Source: Bradyrhizobium canariense
GTDB lineage: Bacteria; Pseudomonadota; Alphaproteobacteria; Rhizobiales; Xanthobacteraceae
Direction of reading: 5' to 3'
Assembly (NCBI RefSeq): GCF_019402665.1
Contig: NZ_VSST01000031.1
Span: forward strand, 1-64,000
DNA: 64,000 nt
Positions 34,863-43,735 of this stretch are shown here, one piece after another (position 1 is the first letter of the stretch; the number at the start of each line of letters is the position of its first letter). The notes under the pieces are model-generated. The model saw nothing but the letters and a program-made list of their open reading frames with translations. It searched no databases and had not been told where the DNA came from. Position numbers and translations under genes: made by a program.

Positions 34863-36050
34863 CTACTTCTGCTGTTGCGGCAGGAAGCTCGGGCCGACCG
34901 AACGGATCGGCTTGTTCTCGGACGAGGTCGCAGGGGTGCCGGTTTCCGCCGGCGGCGTTGCTGCCGGCGCGCCAGCCGTCGTCGGCGCCGGCGCCGCGCC
35001 CTTCTTGGCATTCGCAGGCGTGCCCTTGTTGAGCTGCCGCTGCTGCATCTTCTTGGCGCTCTCCTCGGTGACGATGATGTCACCCTGCTGCTCGGCCGAT
35101 GCTTTGTCGTCTGCCGATTTGAGCGCGTCGGCCCAGGTCTGGCCCGCGGCCTTGCAGGAGCAGGACGGGTTGAACTCGCTGCGGAATTTGAACGCGGTCG
35201 GCAGCGCCGTATAGGGCTGGCCGCTGGTGGAGACCGCGGAATTCATGTCTTCGCCGGGATTGCGATGGGTATAGAGAACGGCTTCGGCGGCCGGGCACAG
35301 CGCCTTGCAGGTCTTCTCGTCGTCGGGGAAGCGCGCCGGCACGGTCGCAAACGAGACCGGGAAATACGCGCCGTCGCAGGTGCGCACGCACACGGTGCGA
35401 TAGGTGCCTGATTGCGGGCCGAGATCGGACGGCGGCACACTTTGCGGATTGTTGGGGTTGTTGCCGCCGAACAGATTGCTCAGGAAGTTGCCGCCGCCTT
35501 GCGACTGCGCGGCGTTGGCATATTGCGGGCCGCAATTGTTCTGCGCCAGTGCTGCCAGCACCGAGCGGCGCTGGTTGTCGCGCTCGGGGCTGAAGCCGCC
35601 GGCGCCGCCGCGCAGGCGTTCGAGATTGCCGGTGATCTGGTCCAGATTGGCGCGCATCTGCTGGATCTGGGTGTTGACCGGACCGCATTGCGCGGACTGG
35701 CCGCTGAACAGCGAGAAGAAGCCGGAGGAATCGCAACCCATGCGCTTGGCCTGCATGGTGACGCGGTCGAGCTCGGCCTGCTGCTTGCTCTGCGATTCCT
35801 GATAGCGGCGGATCTGGTCTTCGCGCGCGGGATCACCGCCGTTGCCACGATCGAGACCGGCGAGCTGGCCTTCCAGGCGCGCGCACATCGGGTTGGGTCC
35901 GAGCCCGTTCTGGCCGGGCTGAGGCGGCGGTCCCGGCGGGCCGGCCTGTGCGGAGGCACCATTGGCGAGCACGACCGTGCTCAAGAGCACGGCGCAGGCA
36001 AGGATCGAGCGAGCACGGGAGAGAGACAAAAATTCAGGCATATCCGCCAT
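34863..36050 (-). CDS. Exported DUF2865 protein
   Basis: 395 aa. Signal segment (RARSILACAVLLSTVVLANGASAQ), then a helical/coiled region (QIRRYQESQSKQQAELDRVTMQAKRMG). The conserved DUF2865 block follows: RTVCVRTCDGAYFPVSFATV, FPDDEKTCKALCPA, YTHRNPGEDMNSAVS, with paired Cys that should form disulfides in the periplasm. A long proline/alanine-rich tail ends the protein. The start at 36050 (MADMPEFL) suits the signal peptide; frame extends to 36128. Role unknown; common in Rhizobiales. Confidence 0.85.
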   Translation of the reverse strand: MADMPEFLSLSRARSILACAVLLSTVVLANGASAQAGPPGPPPQPGQNGLGPNPMCARLEGQLAGLDRGNGGDPAREDQIRRYQESQSKQQAELDRVTMQAKRMGCDSSGFFSLFSGQSAQCGPVNTQIQQMRANLDQITGNLERLRGGAGGFSPERDNQRRSVLAALAQNNCGPQYANAAQSQGGGNFLSNLFGGNNPNNPQSVPPSDLGPQSGTYRTVCVRTCDGAYFPVSFATVPARFPDDEKTCKALCPAAEAVLYTHRNPGEDMNSAVSTSGQPYTALPTAFKFRSEFNPSCSCKAAGQTWADALKSADDKASAEQQGDIIVTEESAKKMQQRQLNKGTPANAKKGAAPAPTTAGAPAATPPAETGTPATSSENKPIRSVGPSFLPQQQK

Positions 36051-36180
36051 TCTAGCGAGGTCACGGCCACGCGTGATGTGGGGGGCCGAAGCGCGCCCTC
36101 CCATAGCCGCTTCCTGCGGCATCGTCACGTCGTTTCAGAGGCCAGCGATTGGGCCTAAGGTACGCCAGTTCCGAGCGAAT

Positions 36181-36486
36181 TCAGCGCTGGCAGGTGATTG
36201 CGACATATTCATCGCAATGGCCATGGGAGCAGTTTGCGCCGGATTTGGGGACAGAGCCGGTAATTTCGTCGGGATCGACCCGGCGATAGGCCGAAGCCTG
36301 GGCAAAATCGCGTGACTGGCAGTAGGTGCGGGCGACCTGCGCGCCGCATTTGTCGCTCTTGGCCAGGCACTGATCGACGCCGTAGCCATCCGCCTGGTTG
36401 GGGATGATGAAGACGCGGGTCTCGGCGAGAGCGCTGGAAACGACAAGGATGGAGGCGCAGGAAATGAGCGCGAGCAATGATCGCAT
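36181..36486 (-). CDS. Small cysteine-rich exported protein
   Basis: 101 aa. Signal peptide MRSLLALISCASILVVSSALAE, then a mature region with six cysteines (DQCLAKSDKCGAQVARTYCQ; GANCSHGHCDEYVAITC) likely paired in the periplasm. No domain is recognised. It follows the DUF2865 gene's divergent side: start 36486, stop 130 bp from the DUF2865 start. A perfect 15-bp palindrome lies 25 bp upstream. Confidence 0.75.
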   Translation of the reverse strand: MRSLLALISCASILVVSSALAETRVFIIPNQADGYGVDQCLAKSDKCGAQVARTYCQSRDFAQASAYRRVDPDEITGSVPKSGANCSHGHCDEYVAITCQR

Positions 36487-36510
36487 GAAAACACCGGAGG
36501 GCAAAAAATA

Positions 36511-36525
36511 GGAACTGCCAGTTCC
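36511..36525. promoter_or_regulatory. Perfect 15-bp palindrome upstream of the small exported protein
   Basis: GGAACTG-C-CAGTTCC, 25 bp upstream of the 36486 start. Its core AACTGCCAGTT is identical to the palindrome in front of the paiB-like gene (15201-15211). It could be an operator; a shared regulator is speculative. Confidence 0.35.
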
Positions 36526-36779
36526 AGAATGGGCTCAAATGGTTAAGGATATGAACCATCTATGCGCGGCGGCTGCGCATTGCGGAGATAAAGCGGCATT
36601 TTCGCGGCTCTCTTGACGCGGGGCCGCCTCATAGCCCATATGTTCCGTCATGAACGGTCTCCTCGTCATTTGCGCCATTTGCCGCGAGATTACGAGCTAG
36701 CGATTCGCTGGCTGGAGCCGTCTTTTCTCAAAACCATTGAGAGCACTGGACGCCCGGCCAACAGCCGACGGGTATCCTT

Positions 36780-38162
36780 ATGGAATTGCGCCTTTACGAT
36801 ACGCTGAGCCGGGAAAAGCGCACCTTCGTGCCGCTCGATGCCAAGGACGTCCGCATGTATGTCTGCGGACCGACCGTCTATGACTTCGCCCATATCGGCA
36901 ACGCCCGGCCGGTGATCGTGTTCGACGTGCTGTTCCGGCTGCTGCGCCATCTCTACGGTGAGGCGCACGTCAAATATGTCCGCAACATCACCGACGTCGA
37001 CGACAAGATCAACGACCGCGCGGCGCGGGATTTCCCCGGCCTGCCGCTGAACGCGGCGATCCGGAAAGTCACGGAGCAGACCGGCAAACAGTTTCACGCC
37101 GACGTCGACGCGCTCGGCGCGCTGCGGCCGAGCGTCGAGCCGCGCGCGACCGAGCATATCGGCGAGATGCGCGAGATCATCGAGCGGCTGGTTGCCGGCG
37201 GCTTTGCCTATGTTGCCGAGGATCACGTGCTGTTCTCGCCGCAGGCGATGAACGCGGTCGATTCCGGGCTGCCGCGCTATGGCGCGCTGTCCAACCGTTC
37301 GCTGGACGAGATGGTCGCCGGCGCCCGCGTCGATGTCGCGCCTTACAAGAAGGGCAACACCGACTTCGTGCTGTGGAAGCCGTCCAAGCCCGGCGAGCCG
37401 TCATGGCCATCACCGGCCGGCGTCGCCGCGCAGGGGCGGCCGGGCTGGCACGTCGAGTGCTCGGCCATGGCCTGGAAGCATCTCGGCGAGCACTTCGACA
37501 TCCATGGCGGCGGCATCGATCTCGTGTTTCCGCATCACGAGAACGAGGTCGCGCAGACCTGCTGCGCCTTCCACCGCGAGCGCATGGCTAACTACTGGAT
37601 GCACAACGGCTTCCTGCAGGTCGAGAGTGAGAAGATGTCGAAGTCGCTCGGCAACTTCGTCACGATTCACGAGCTGCTCGCGGAATGGCCGGGCGAAGTG
37701 CTGCGCCTGAATATGCTCAAGACGCATTACCGCTCGCCGATCGACTGGACGACGAAGTCGCTGGAGGAGAGCGCCAGGACGCTCGACGACTGGTATCGGG
37801 TTGCGGCTGACGTCGTACCCGGCAAGCCCGCCCCGTCGGTGATCGAGCCGCTGCTCGACGACCTCAACACGCCGCTGGCCATCGCGGCGCTGCATGGCCT
37901 GCGCGGCAGCGACGTTGGTGCCCTCGCGGGTTCGTTGCGGCTGCTCGGCTTTCTCTCCGAGAGCGCCGCACAGTGGGAAGGGCGCAAGCAGCAGGCGAGC
38001 GGCGTCGATGCCAAGGAAGTCGAGCGGCTGATCTCGGAGCGGACGGCGGCGCGTGCGCGCAAAGACTTTGCGGAATCCGATCGTATCCGCGATCTGCTTG
38101 CCGCGATGGGCGTTGCGATCAAGGACTCCAAGGAAGGCACGACGTGGGAGGTCGCACGATGA
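36780..38162 (+). CDS. cysS: Cysteinyl-tRNA synthetase
   Basis: 460 aa class I synthetase. HIGH motif as FAHIGNARP, KMSKS loop as SEKMSKSLGNF, and zinc ligands beginning with YVCGPTVYD and later CSAMAWKHLG and HHENEVAQTCC. The length is typical. The TGA stop overlaps the ATG of the 37-residue gene (ATGA at 38159-38162), starting a tight operon ending with cimA. Confidence 0.97.
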   Translation: MELRLYDTLSREKRTFVPLDAKDVRMYVCGPTVYDFAHIGNARPVIVFDVLFRLLRHLYGEAHVKYVRNITDVDDKINDRAARDFPGLPLNAAIRKVTEQTGKQFHADVDALGALRPSVEPRATEHIGEMREIIERLVAGGFAYVAEDHVLFSPQAMNAVDSGLPRYGALSNRSLDEMVAGARVDVAPYKKGNTDFVLWKPSKPGEPSWPSPAGVAAQGRPGWHVECSAMAWKHLGEHFDIHGGGIDLVFPHHENEVAQTCCAFHRERMANYWMHNGFLQVESEKMSKSLGNFVTIHELLAEWPGEVLRLNMLKTHYRSPIDWTTKSLEESARTLDDWYRVAADVVPGKPAPSVIEPLLDDLNTPLAIAALHGLRGSDVGALAGSLRLLGFLSESAAQWEGRKQQASGVDAKEVERLISERTAARARKDFAESDRIRDLLAAMGVAIKDSKEGTTWEVAR

Positions 38163-38272
38163 AGCGGCCCGACACGCCTTTTCCGCGGCACTGGTTCTAT
38201 TACATCGCGCTGAAAATCCTGCTGCTCGGCGCCGCCGTGGCGCTGGCACTGAAACTCTATGGGATGTGGTAA
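38159..38272 (+). CDS. 37-residue single-pass membrane peptide
   Basis: MKRPDTPFPRHWFYYIALK, then one hydrophobic helix (ILLLGAAVALALKLYG) ending MW: 37 aa. The start overlaps the cysS stop by ATGA, and the GNAT gene begins 5 bp after its stop, so it is embedded in the cysS-GNAT-cimA operon. The basic N-terminus and one helix predict an inner-membrane miniprotein with N-in topology. Easily missed by size cut-offs. Function unknown. Confidence 0.75.
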   Translation: MKRPDTPFPRHWFYYIALKILLLGAAVALALKLYGMW

Positions 38273-38277
38273 AGACG

Positions 38278-38787
38278 ATGGCACAAGCACTCCCAAAGCC
38301 CGGCTTGCGGCCCTTCCTGCCGGAGGACGTGCCGGTTCTCGCCGCGATCTTCACGGCCAGCATCGAAGAGCTGACCGGCGACGATTATAGCGAAGCGCAG
38401 CAGCAGGCCTGGATGGCGTCGGTGGAGGACGAAGAGTTCGGCAAGGGGCTCGCCTCCGACCTGACGCTGATCGCAACGCTGGAGGGATCACCGGTGGGCT
38501 TTGCGTCGCTGCGGGGCAAGGACCATATCCGCATGCTCTATGTGCATCCGGCCGTGGCCGGGCAGGGTCTGGCGACGATGCTCGTCGATGCGCTGGAAAA
38601 GCTTGCGGGCGGCCGCGGCGCCGACAAGCTGACGGTCGACGCCAGCGATAACGCGCAGGGCTTTTTCGCCAAGCGCGGCTATGTCGCCATGCAGCGCAAC
38701 AGCATCACCGTCAACGACGAGTGGCTGGCCAACACCACTATGCAAAAGACGCTCGGCAGTGGCCCCGCGTCGGGAGCGCTGCAATGA
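38278..38787 (+). CDS. GNAT family N-acetyltransferase
   Basis: 169 aa. The acetyl-CoA binding motif A is HIRMLYVHPAVAGQGLATMLV (R/Q-x-x-G-x-G/A), followed by LTVDASDNAQGFFAKRGYVAM, the canonical motif B. The N-terminal FLPEDVPVLAAIFTASIEEL fits GNATs. Acceptor unknown. It overlaps cimA by 4 bp (ATGA). Confidence 0.92.
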   Translation: MAQALPKPGLRPFLPEDVPVLAAIFTASIEELTGDDYSEAQQQAWMASVEDEEFGKGLASDLTLIATLEGSPVGFASLRGKDHIRMLYVHPAVAGQGLATMLVDALEKLAGGRGADKLTVDASDNAQGFFAKRGYVAMQRNSITVNDEWLANTTMQKTLGSGPASGALQ

Positions 38788-40382
38788 GCAAGGAGCGTCT
38801 CTATCTGTTCGACACCACGCTGCGTGACGGTGCGCAGACCAATGGGGTCGATTTCACATTGACCGACAAGCAAATCATTGCCCAGATGCTCGATGAACTC
38901 GGCATCGACTATGTCGAGGGCGGCTATCCCGGCGCCAATCCGACCGACACCGAGTTCTTCGGCACCAAGCCGAAGTTTTCGCATGCGCGCTTCACTGCGT
39001 TCGGCATGACACGTCGGGCGGGGCGCTCGGTCTCCAACGATCCCGGTGTGGCCGGGCTGCTGGAAGCCAAAGCCGACGTGATCTGCTTCGTGGCGAAGTC
39101 GTCGGCCTATCAGGTGCGCGTTGCGCTGGAGACGACCAAGGAGGAGAACCTCGCGTCGATCCGCGACAGCGTTGCGGCGGCGAAGGCCGCCGGCCGCGAG
39201 GTGATGCTCGACTGCGAGCATTTCTTCGACGGTTACAAGGAGGATTCCGGTTTCGCGCTCGCCTGCGCGAAAGCTGCCTATGACGCCGGCGCGCGCTGGG
39301 TGGTGCTGTGCGACACCAACGGCGGCACCATGCCCAACGAGATCGAAGCGATCGTTGCCGAGGTGACGAAGCACATCCCCGGCGATCATCTCGGCATTCA
39401 CGCCCATAACGACACCGAGCAGGCGGTGGCGAATTCGCTCGCCGCGGTGCGCGCCGGCGCGCGGCAGATCCAGGGCACGCTGAACGGCCTCGGCGAGCGC
39501 TGCGGCAACGCCAATCTCTGCTCGCTGATCCCCACCTTGAAGCTGAAGGCCGAGTTTGCCGACGCCTTCGAGATCGGCGTGACAGCGGAGAAGCTCGCGA
39601 CCCTGGTCAAAGTGTCGCGCACGCTTGACGACATGCTCAACCGCGTGCCGAACCGGCATGCAGCCTATGTCGGCGAGAGCGCGTTCGTCACCAAGACCGG
39701 CATCCATGCCTCCGCCGTGCTGAAGGATCCGCAGACCTACGAACACGTCCTGCCGGAACTGGTCGGCAATCACCGCAAGGTGCTGGTGTCCGACCAGGCC
39801 GGACGCTCCAATGTCATCGCCGAGCTCGACCGCGCCGGCATCGCCTACGAGAAGAGCGATCCGAAACTGTCGCGGCTGGTCGAGGAGTTGAAGGAGCGGG
39901 AGGCGCAAGGCTACGCCTATGAATCCGCCAACGCCTCGTTCGAGCTGTTGGCGCGGCGCACGCTCGGCAAGGTGCCGCATTATTTCGAGGTCGAGCAGTT
40001 CGACGTCAATGTCGAGCAGCGTTACAATTCGCATGGCGAGCGCGTCACCGTGGCGCTGGCGGTGGTCAAGGTCAACGTCGCCGGCGAGCATCTGATCTCG
40101 GCGGCCGAAGGCAACGGTCCCGTCAACGCGCTCGACGTCGCGCTGCGCAAGGATCTCGGCAAGTACCAGAAATATATCGAAGGCCTGACGCTGATCGACT
40201 ATCGCGTGCGTATCCTCAACGGCGGCACCGGCGCGGTCACGCGCGTCCTGATCGAGAGCGAGGACGAGAACGGCGACAGCTGGACCACGGTCGGCGTGTC
40301 CCCCAACATTATCGACGCCTCGTTCCAGGCGCTGATGGATTCGGTGATCTACAAGCTGGTGAAGTCGGGCGCGCCAGCGTAG
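38784..40382 (+). CDS. cimA: (R)-citramalate synthase
   Basis: 532 aa DRE-TIM enzyme condensing pyruvate and acetyl-CoA, a threonine-independent route to 2-oxobutyrate for isoleucine synthesis. LFDTTLRDGAQTNGVDFTL (DRE loop), metal ligands in GIHAHNDTEQAVANS, and GLGERCGNANL are present. The C-terminal LeuA-type allosteric domain (EHLISAAEGNGPVNALD ... YRVRILNGGTGAVTRVLIES) is intact. The family (TIGR00977) differs from LeuA by length and by the initial YLFDTTLRDG. ATGA-coupled to the GNAT gene. Confidence 0.93.
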   Translation: MSKERLYLFDTTLRDGAQTNGVDFTLTDKQIIAQMLDELGIDYVEGGYPGANPTDTEFFGTKPKFSHARFTAFGMTRRAGRSVSNDPGVAGLLEAKADVICFVAKSSAYQVRVALETTKEENLASIRDSVAAAKAAGREVMLDCEHFFDGYKEDSGFALACAKAAYDAGARWVVLCDTNGGTMPNEIEAIVAEVTKHIPGDHLGIHAHNDTEQAVANSLAAVRAGARQIQGTLNGLGERCGNANLCSLIPTLKLKAEFADAFEIGVTAEKLATLVKVSRTLDDMLNRVPNRHAAYVGESAFVTKTGIHASAVLKDPQTYEHVLPELVGNHRKVLVSDQAGRSNVIAELDRAGIAYEKSDPKLSRLVEELKEREAQGYAYESANASFELLARRTLGKVPHYFEVEQFDVNVEQRYNSHGERVTVALAVVKVNVAGEHLISAAEGNGPVNALDVALRKDLGKYQKYIEGLTLIDYRVRILNGGTGAVTRVLIESEDENGDSWTTVGVSPNIIDASFQALMDSVIYKLVKSGAPA

Positions 40383-40420
40383 GGGATAGTGTCCGTGAGC
40401 CATGGCGGCGCCACAAACGC

Positions 40421-40506
40421 CGTCATTGCGAGGAGCGAAGCGACGAAGCAATCCAGACTGCGTCCACCGCGCCAGTCTGGATTGCTTCGCTTCGCTCGCA
40501 ATGACG
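40421..40506. repeat. Long inverted-repeat element
   Basis: A near-perfect hairpin. The left arm (40421-40460, starting CGTCATTGCGAGGAGCGAAG) pairs with the right arm (40473-40506, ending TCGCAATGACG) around an 11-12 nt loop. It sits between cimA and the VOC gene. CGTCATTGCGAGGAGCGAAGC is a familiar repeat start in Bradyrhizobium. Confidence 0.85.
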
Positions 40507-40528
40507 AGGAGAGAGGGGAGCGCGACCC

Positions 40529-40891
40529 ATGATTGATCACATCTCCGTCGGCGTCAGCGATCTCGAACGTTCGGCGACATTTTACGAAGCAACGCTCGGG
40601 GCCCTTGGGCTCACGCGCATCGTCACGCGGCCGCGGACGATCGGCTTTGGCAAGGCCTATCCCGAATTCTGGATCAATCTGCGCGAGGGCATGCCGCACG
40701 TGCCGCCGGAGAGCGGCGTGCATATCTGCCTGCGGGCCAAGACGACCGCCGAGGTCGATGCATTTCACGCCGCGGCGCTGTCCGCCGGCTCGCCGGGTAT
40801 CCGCCCGCACGATCGCGTGCGTTATTATGCAGCCTTCGTCCTCGACCCCGATGGTAACCGGATCGAGGCGGTGACGTTTCCTGCGGACTAG
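40529..40891 (+). CDS. VOC (glyoxalase/bleomycin-resistance) family protein
   Basis: 120 aa, one beta-alpha-beta-beta-beta pair set. MIDHISVGVSDLERSATFYEATL has the first metal-ligand His and the typical VOC entry; GVHICLRA and FVLDPDGNRIEAV hold the other ligands (His and Glu). It could be a lyase or dioxygenase-like enzyme; substrate unknown. Its TAG stop and the opposing LOG gene's stop share a CTAG at 40888-40891. Confidence 0.88.
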   Translation: MIDHISVGVSDLERSATFYEATLGALGLTRIVTRPRTIGFGKAYPEFWINLREGMPHVPPESGVHICLRAKTTAEVDAFHAAALSAGSPGIRPHDRVRYYAAFVLDPDGNRIEAVTFPAD

Positions 40892-41493
40892 AGCTTGCGC
40901 GCCATTTCCGGGGCGATCTGCTTTTCCGCATCTTCGATCTGCGCTGCCGCCGATTTCAGCTTCGGCAAAATCTCTTCGATCCGATCGGCCTTGAGGATGT
41001 CGACCGAAAGCCCGGCGCGGATGAATTCCGTCTGGCGCATGTGCGACAGCAGCGAGAACAGCGGCTCCCAGAAATTATCGATGTTGGCCAGCAGCACCGG
41101 CTTGGCGTGACGTCCGAGCTGCTTCCAGGTCAATTGCTCGACCAGTTCCTCCAGCGTGCCGACGCCGCCCGGCAGCGCCACGAAGGCGTCGGAGCGTTCG
41201 AACATCAGCCGCTTGCGCTCGTGCATATCGGGGGTGACGATCATCTCCTGCACGCGCGTCAGCGCGTTTTCGCGCATCCGCAGGAAATCGGGGATGATGC
41301 CGGTGACAGTGCCGCCGTGATCGAGCACGGAGGTCGCGACCGAGCCCATCAGGCCGAGCGAGCCGCCGCCGTAGACGAGGCGGATGTTGTTCTCGGCGAG
41401 CGCCTTGCCGAACGCCTTGGCGCCTTCGGTGAAACGGGGATTGGTTCCTGGGCCGGAGCCGCAATAGACACAGACGGTTTTGATCGTGCTCAT
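40888..41493 (-). CDS. LOG family protein (TIGR00730)
   Basis: 201 aa Rossmann-fold nucleoside 5'-monophosphate phosphoribohydrolase. VCVYCGSGPGTNP, YGGGSLGLMGSVA and the catalytic PGGVGTLEELVEQLTW (PGGxGTxxE) define it. Members cleave AMP or cytokinin riboside monophosphate, giving free cytokinin-like bases; in soil bacteria this may influence plants. Start 41493 (MSTIK) is preferred; an ATG at 41502 would add three residues. Confidence 0.92.
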   Translation of the reverse strand: MSTIKTVCVYCGSGPGTNPRFTEGAKAFGKALAENNIRLVYGGGSLGLMGSVATSVLDHGGTVTGIIPDFLRMRENALTRVQEMIVTPDMHERKRLMFERSDAFVALPGGVGTLEELVEQLTWKQLGRHAKPVLLANIDNFWEPLFSLLSHMRQTEFIRAGLSVDILKADRIEEILPKLKSAAAQIEDAEKQIAPEMARKL

Positions 41494-41662
41494 TGGTGCC
41501 ATGATGCATTGCAGCGGAGAGGCGTCAAGCCCAATCGGTGATTCGGGACTTCCGGAAATCTACCGGTAAACGACGGCGAACAATCGAAGATTCGCCATCT
41601 GGCGGGGTGCATGGGCATCGATAAGGCTCTATATGACAATCGAAAATCCTTAATAGCAACGC

Positions 41663-41685
41663 AGCCCGCATCCGACGGGCTTTTT
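41663..41685 (+). terminator. Terminator-like hairpin in the leader of the ABC exporter gene
   Basis: AGCCCG-catccga-CGGGCT followed by five T (41681-41685), only 11 bp before the ATG at 41697. No + strand gene precedes it in the 200-bp gap, so it could end a small RNA or act as an attenuator of the exporter gene. It also overlaps the usual Shine-Dalgarno region. Confidence 0.6.
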
Positions 41686-41696
41686 CAGGCTTCTTG

Positions 41697-43652
41697 ATGG
41701 ACCAAGCTCAATTGCCCGCCGGCCCCAACGTTCCTGATCCCGCCGGGGGGCCGCTGGAGCGGGCCACGCTGATGGGCACGCTGGCGCATCTGTGGCCCTA
41801 TATCTGGCCGGGCGACCGCTTCGACCTGAAGATGCGCGTGGTCTGGTCGATGGTGCTGCTGCTCGCCGCCAAGCTGATCACGCTGACGGTTCCTTTCAGC
41901 TTCAAATGGGCGACCGACGCGCTGACCGGCGCCAACACCGCGCCGGTTCAGGCCGACAATTGGCACCTCTGGGTGATCGCCTCGCCGCTGCTGCTGACCG
42001 CCAGCTATGGCGTGATGCGCATCGTGATGGCGGTGCTCACGCAATGGCGCGACGGCATTTTCGCGCGCGTCGCGATGCACGCGGTGCGCAAGCTCGCCAC
42101 CATCACCTTCATCCACATGCACGAGCTGTCGCTGCGCTTCCATCTGGAGCGCAAGACCGGCGGCCTGACGCGCGTGCTCGAGCGCGGCCGCGAGGGCATC
42201 GAGGTCATCGTGCGCATGGTGATCCTGCAGTTGATCCCGACCATCGTCGAGGTCTCGCTGCTGATGGCCGTGCTGCTGTGGCAGTTCGATTGGCGCTACG
42301 TGCTCGCGACCCTCGTCACTGTCGCGGTCTACATGTACTACACCTACATCGCGACCGAGTGGCGGATCGGCATCCGCCGCAAGATGAACGATGCTGACAC
42401 CGAGGCGAACACCAAGGCGATCGACTCGCTGCTCAACTACGAGACCGTCAAATATTTCAGCGCCGAGACCCGTGAGGCGCAGCGCTACGATCGATCGGTC
42501 GCGCGTTACGAGGAGTCGAGCGTCCAGGCCTATACTTCGCTTGCCGTGCTCAACACCGGACAAGCCGTGATTTTCACGCTGGGGCTGACCGCGACCATGC
42601 TGATGTGCGCGATCGGCGTGCGCAACGGCACCAACACAGTCGGCGATTTCGTGCTGGTCAACGCCATGATGATCCAGCTCTACCAGCCCTTGAATTTCAT
42701 GGGCATGGTCTATCGCGAGATCAAGCAGGCGATCATCGACATCGAGAAGATGTTCAACGTGCTTGGGCGCGAGGCCGAAATCAAGGACGGGCCGGGCGCG
42801 AAGCCGCTGGTGATCTCCGCGGGCAATGTGCGTTTCGAGGACGTGCGCTTTGCTTATGAGCCGTCCCGTCCGATCCTCAAGGGCATCAGCTTCGAGGTGC
42901 CGGCCGGCAAGACGGTCGCGATCGTCGGCCCGTCAGGTGCGGGCAAGTCGACCATCTCGCGGCTTTTGTTTCGCCTCTATGACATTTCCGGCGGCAAGAT
43001 CCTGATCGACGGCCAGGACATTCGCGAAGTCACGCAGGCGAGCTTGCGCGCGTCCATCGGCATGGTGCCGCAGGACACCGTGCTGTTCAACGACACCATC
43101 CGCTACAACATCCGCTACGGCCGTTGGGACGCCAGCGATGCCGAGGTCGAGCAGGCAGCGCAGCTGGCGCAGATCGATCATTTCATCCGCATGGCGCCGA
43201 AAGGCTACGAGACCCAGGTCGGCGAGCGCGGCCTGAAACTGTCAGGTGGTGAAAAACAACGGGTCGCGATCGCGCGCACCGTGTTGAAGGCGCCGCCGAT
43301 CCTGGTGCTGGACGAGGCGACCTCCGCACTGGACACCCACACCGAGCACGAGATCCAGGGCGCACTCGAGCGCGTGGCCAAGAACCGCACCTCGCTGGTG
43401 ATCGCCCATCGGCTCTCGACCATCGTCGGCGCCGACGAGATCATCGTGCTGGACCAGGGCCGCATCGCCGAGCGCGGCACCCACGCGAAACTGCTCGCGG
43501 AGGAGGGGCTTTACGCCAGCATGTGGAACAGGCAGCGCGAGGCCGAGGCGGCGCGCGAGAAACTGGCCAGGATGGCCGACCCTGACGAGGCGCCCAACCG
43601 GGAGCCACCGCCGGTCGCCGATGTCCTGACGACGCCTGCGGCGGCGGAGTGA
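41697..43652 (+). CDS. ABC transporter, fused permease-ATPase, Atm1-like exporter
   Basis: 651 aa half-transporter, acting as a homodimer. The N-terminal ~350 residues give six TM helices with ABC_membrane motifs (FIHMHELSLRFHLERKTGGLTRVLERG; DSLLNYETVKYFSAETREAQRY). The C-terminal ATPase has Walker A VGPSGAGKST, Q-loop, signature KLSGGEKQRVAIAR, and Walker B ILVLDEATSAL. The TM-domain signature YETVKYF matches the Atm1/heavy-metal (glutathione-linked, Fe-S-related) group. It has a mutational hairpin in its leader at 41663. psd follows after 83 bp. Confidence 0.93.
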   Translation: MDQAQLPAGPNVPDPAGGPLERATLMGTLAHLWPYIWPGDRFDLKMRVVWSMVLLLAAKLITLTVPFSFKWATDALTGANTAPVQADNWHLWVIASPLLLTASYGVMRIVMAVLTQWRDGIFARVAMHAVRKLATITFIHMHELSLRFHLERKTGGLTRVLERGREGIEVIVRMVILQLIPTIVEVSLLMAVLLWQFDWRYVLATLVTVAVYMYYTYIATEWRIGIRRKMNDADTEANTKAIDSLLNYETVKYFSAETREAQRYDRSVARYEESSVQAYTSLAVLNTGQAVIFTLGLTATMLMCAIGVRNGTNTVGDFVLVNAMMIQLYQPLNFMGMVYREIKQAIIDIEKMFNVLGREAEIKDGPGAKPLVISAGNVRFEDVRFAYEPSRPILKGISFEVPAGKTVAIVGPSGAGKSTISRLLFRLYDISGGKILIDGQDIREVTQASLRASIGMVPQDTVLFNDTIRYNIRYGRWDASDAEVEQAAQLAQIDHFIRMAPKGYETQVGERGLKLSGGEKQRVAIARTVLKAPPILVLDEATSALDTHTEHEIQGALERVAKNRTSLVIAHRLSTIVGADEIIVLDQGRIAERGTHAKLLAEEGLYASMWNRQREAEAAREKLARMADPDEAPNREPPPVADVLTTPAAAE

Positions 43653-43735
43653 CCTTGTCTCAGGTCCCAACTCTGGCCTAAACAACACCACCGCGCGGGA
43701 CGACCTGCGCCATCAACCCTGAGCGGCAGATAGCG

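Noticed and set aside
36613..36807. + strand frame running into cysS
   Set aside because: It overlaps the cysS start in another frame and has no recognisable features.
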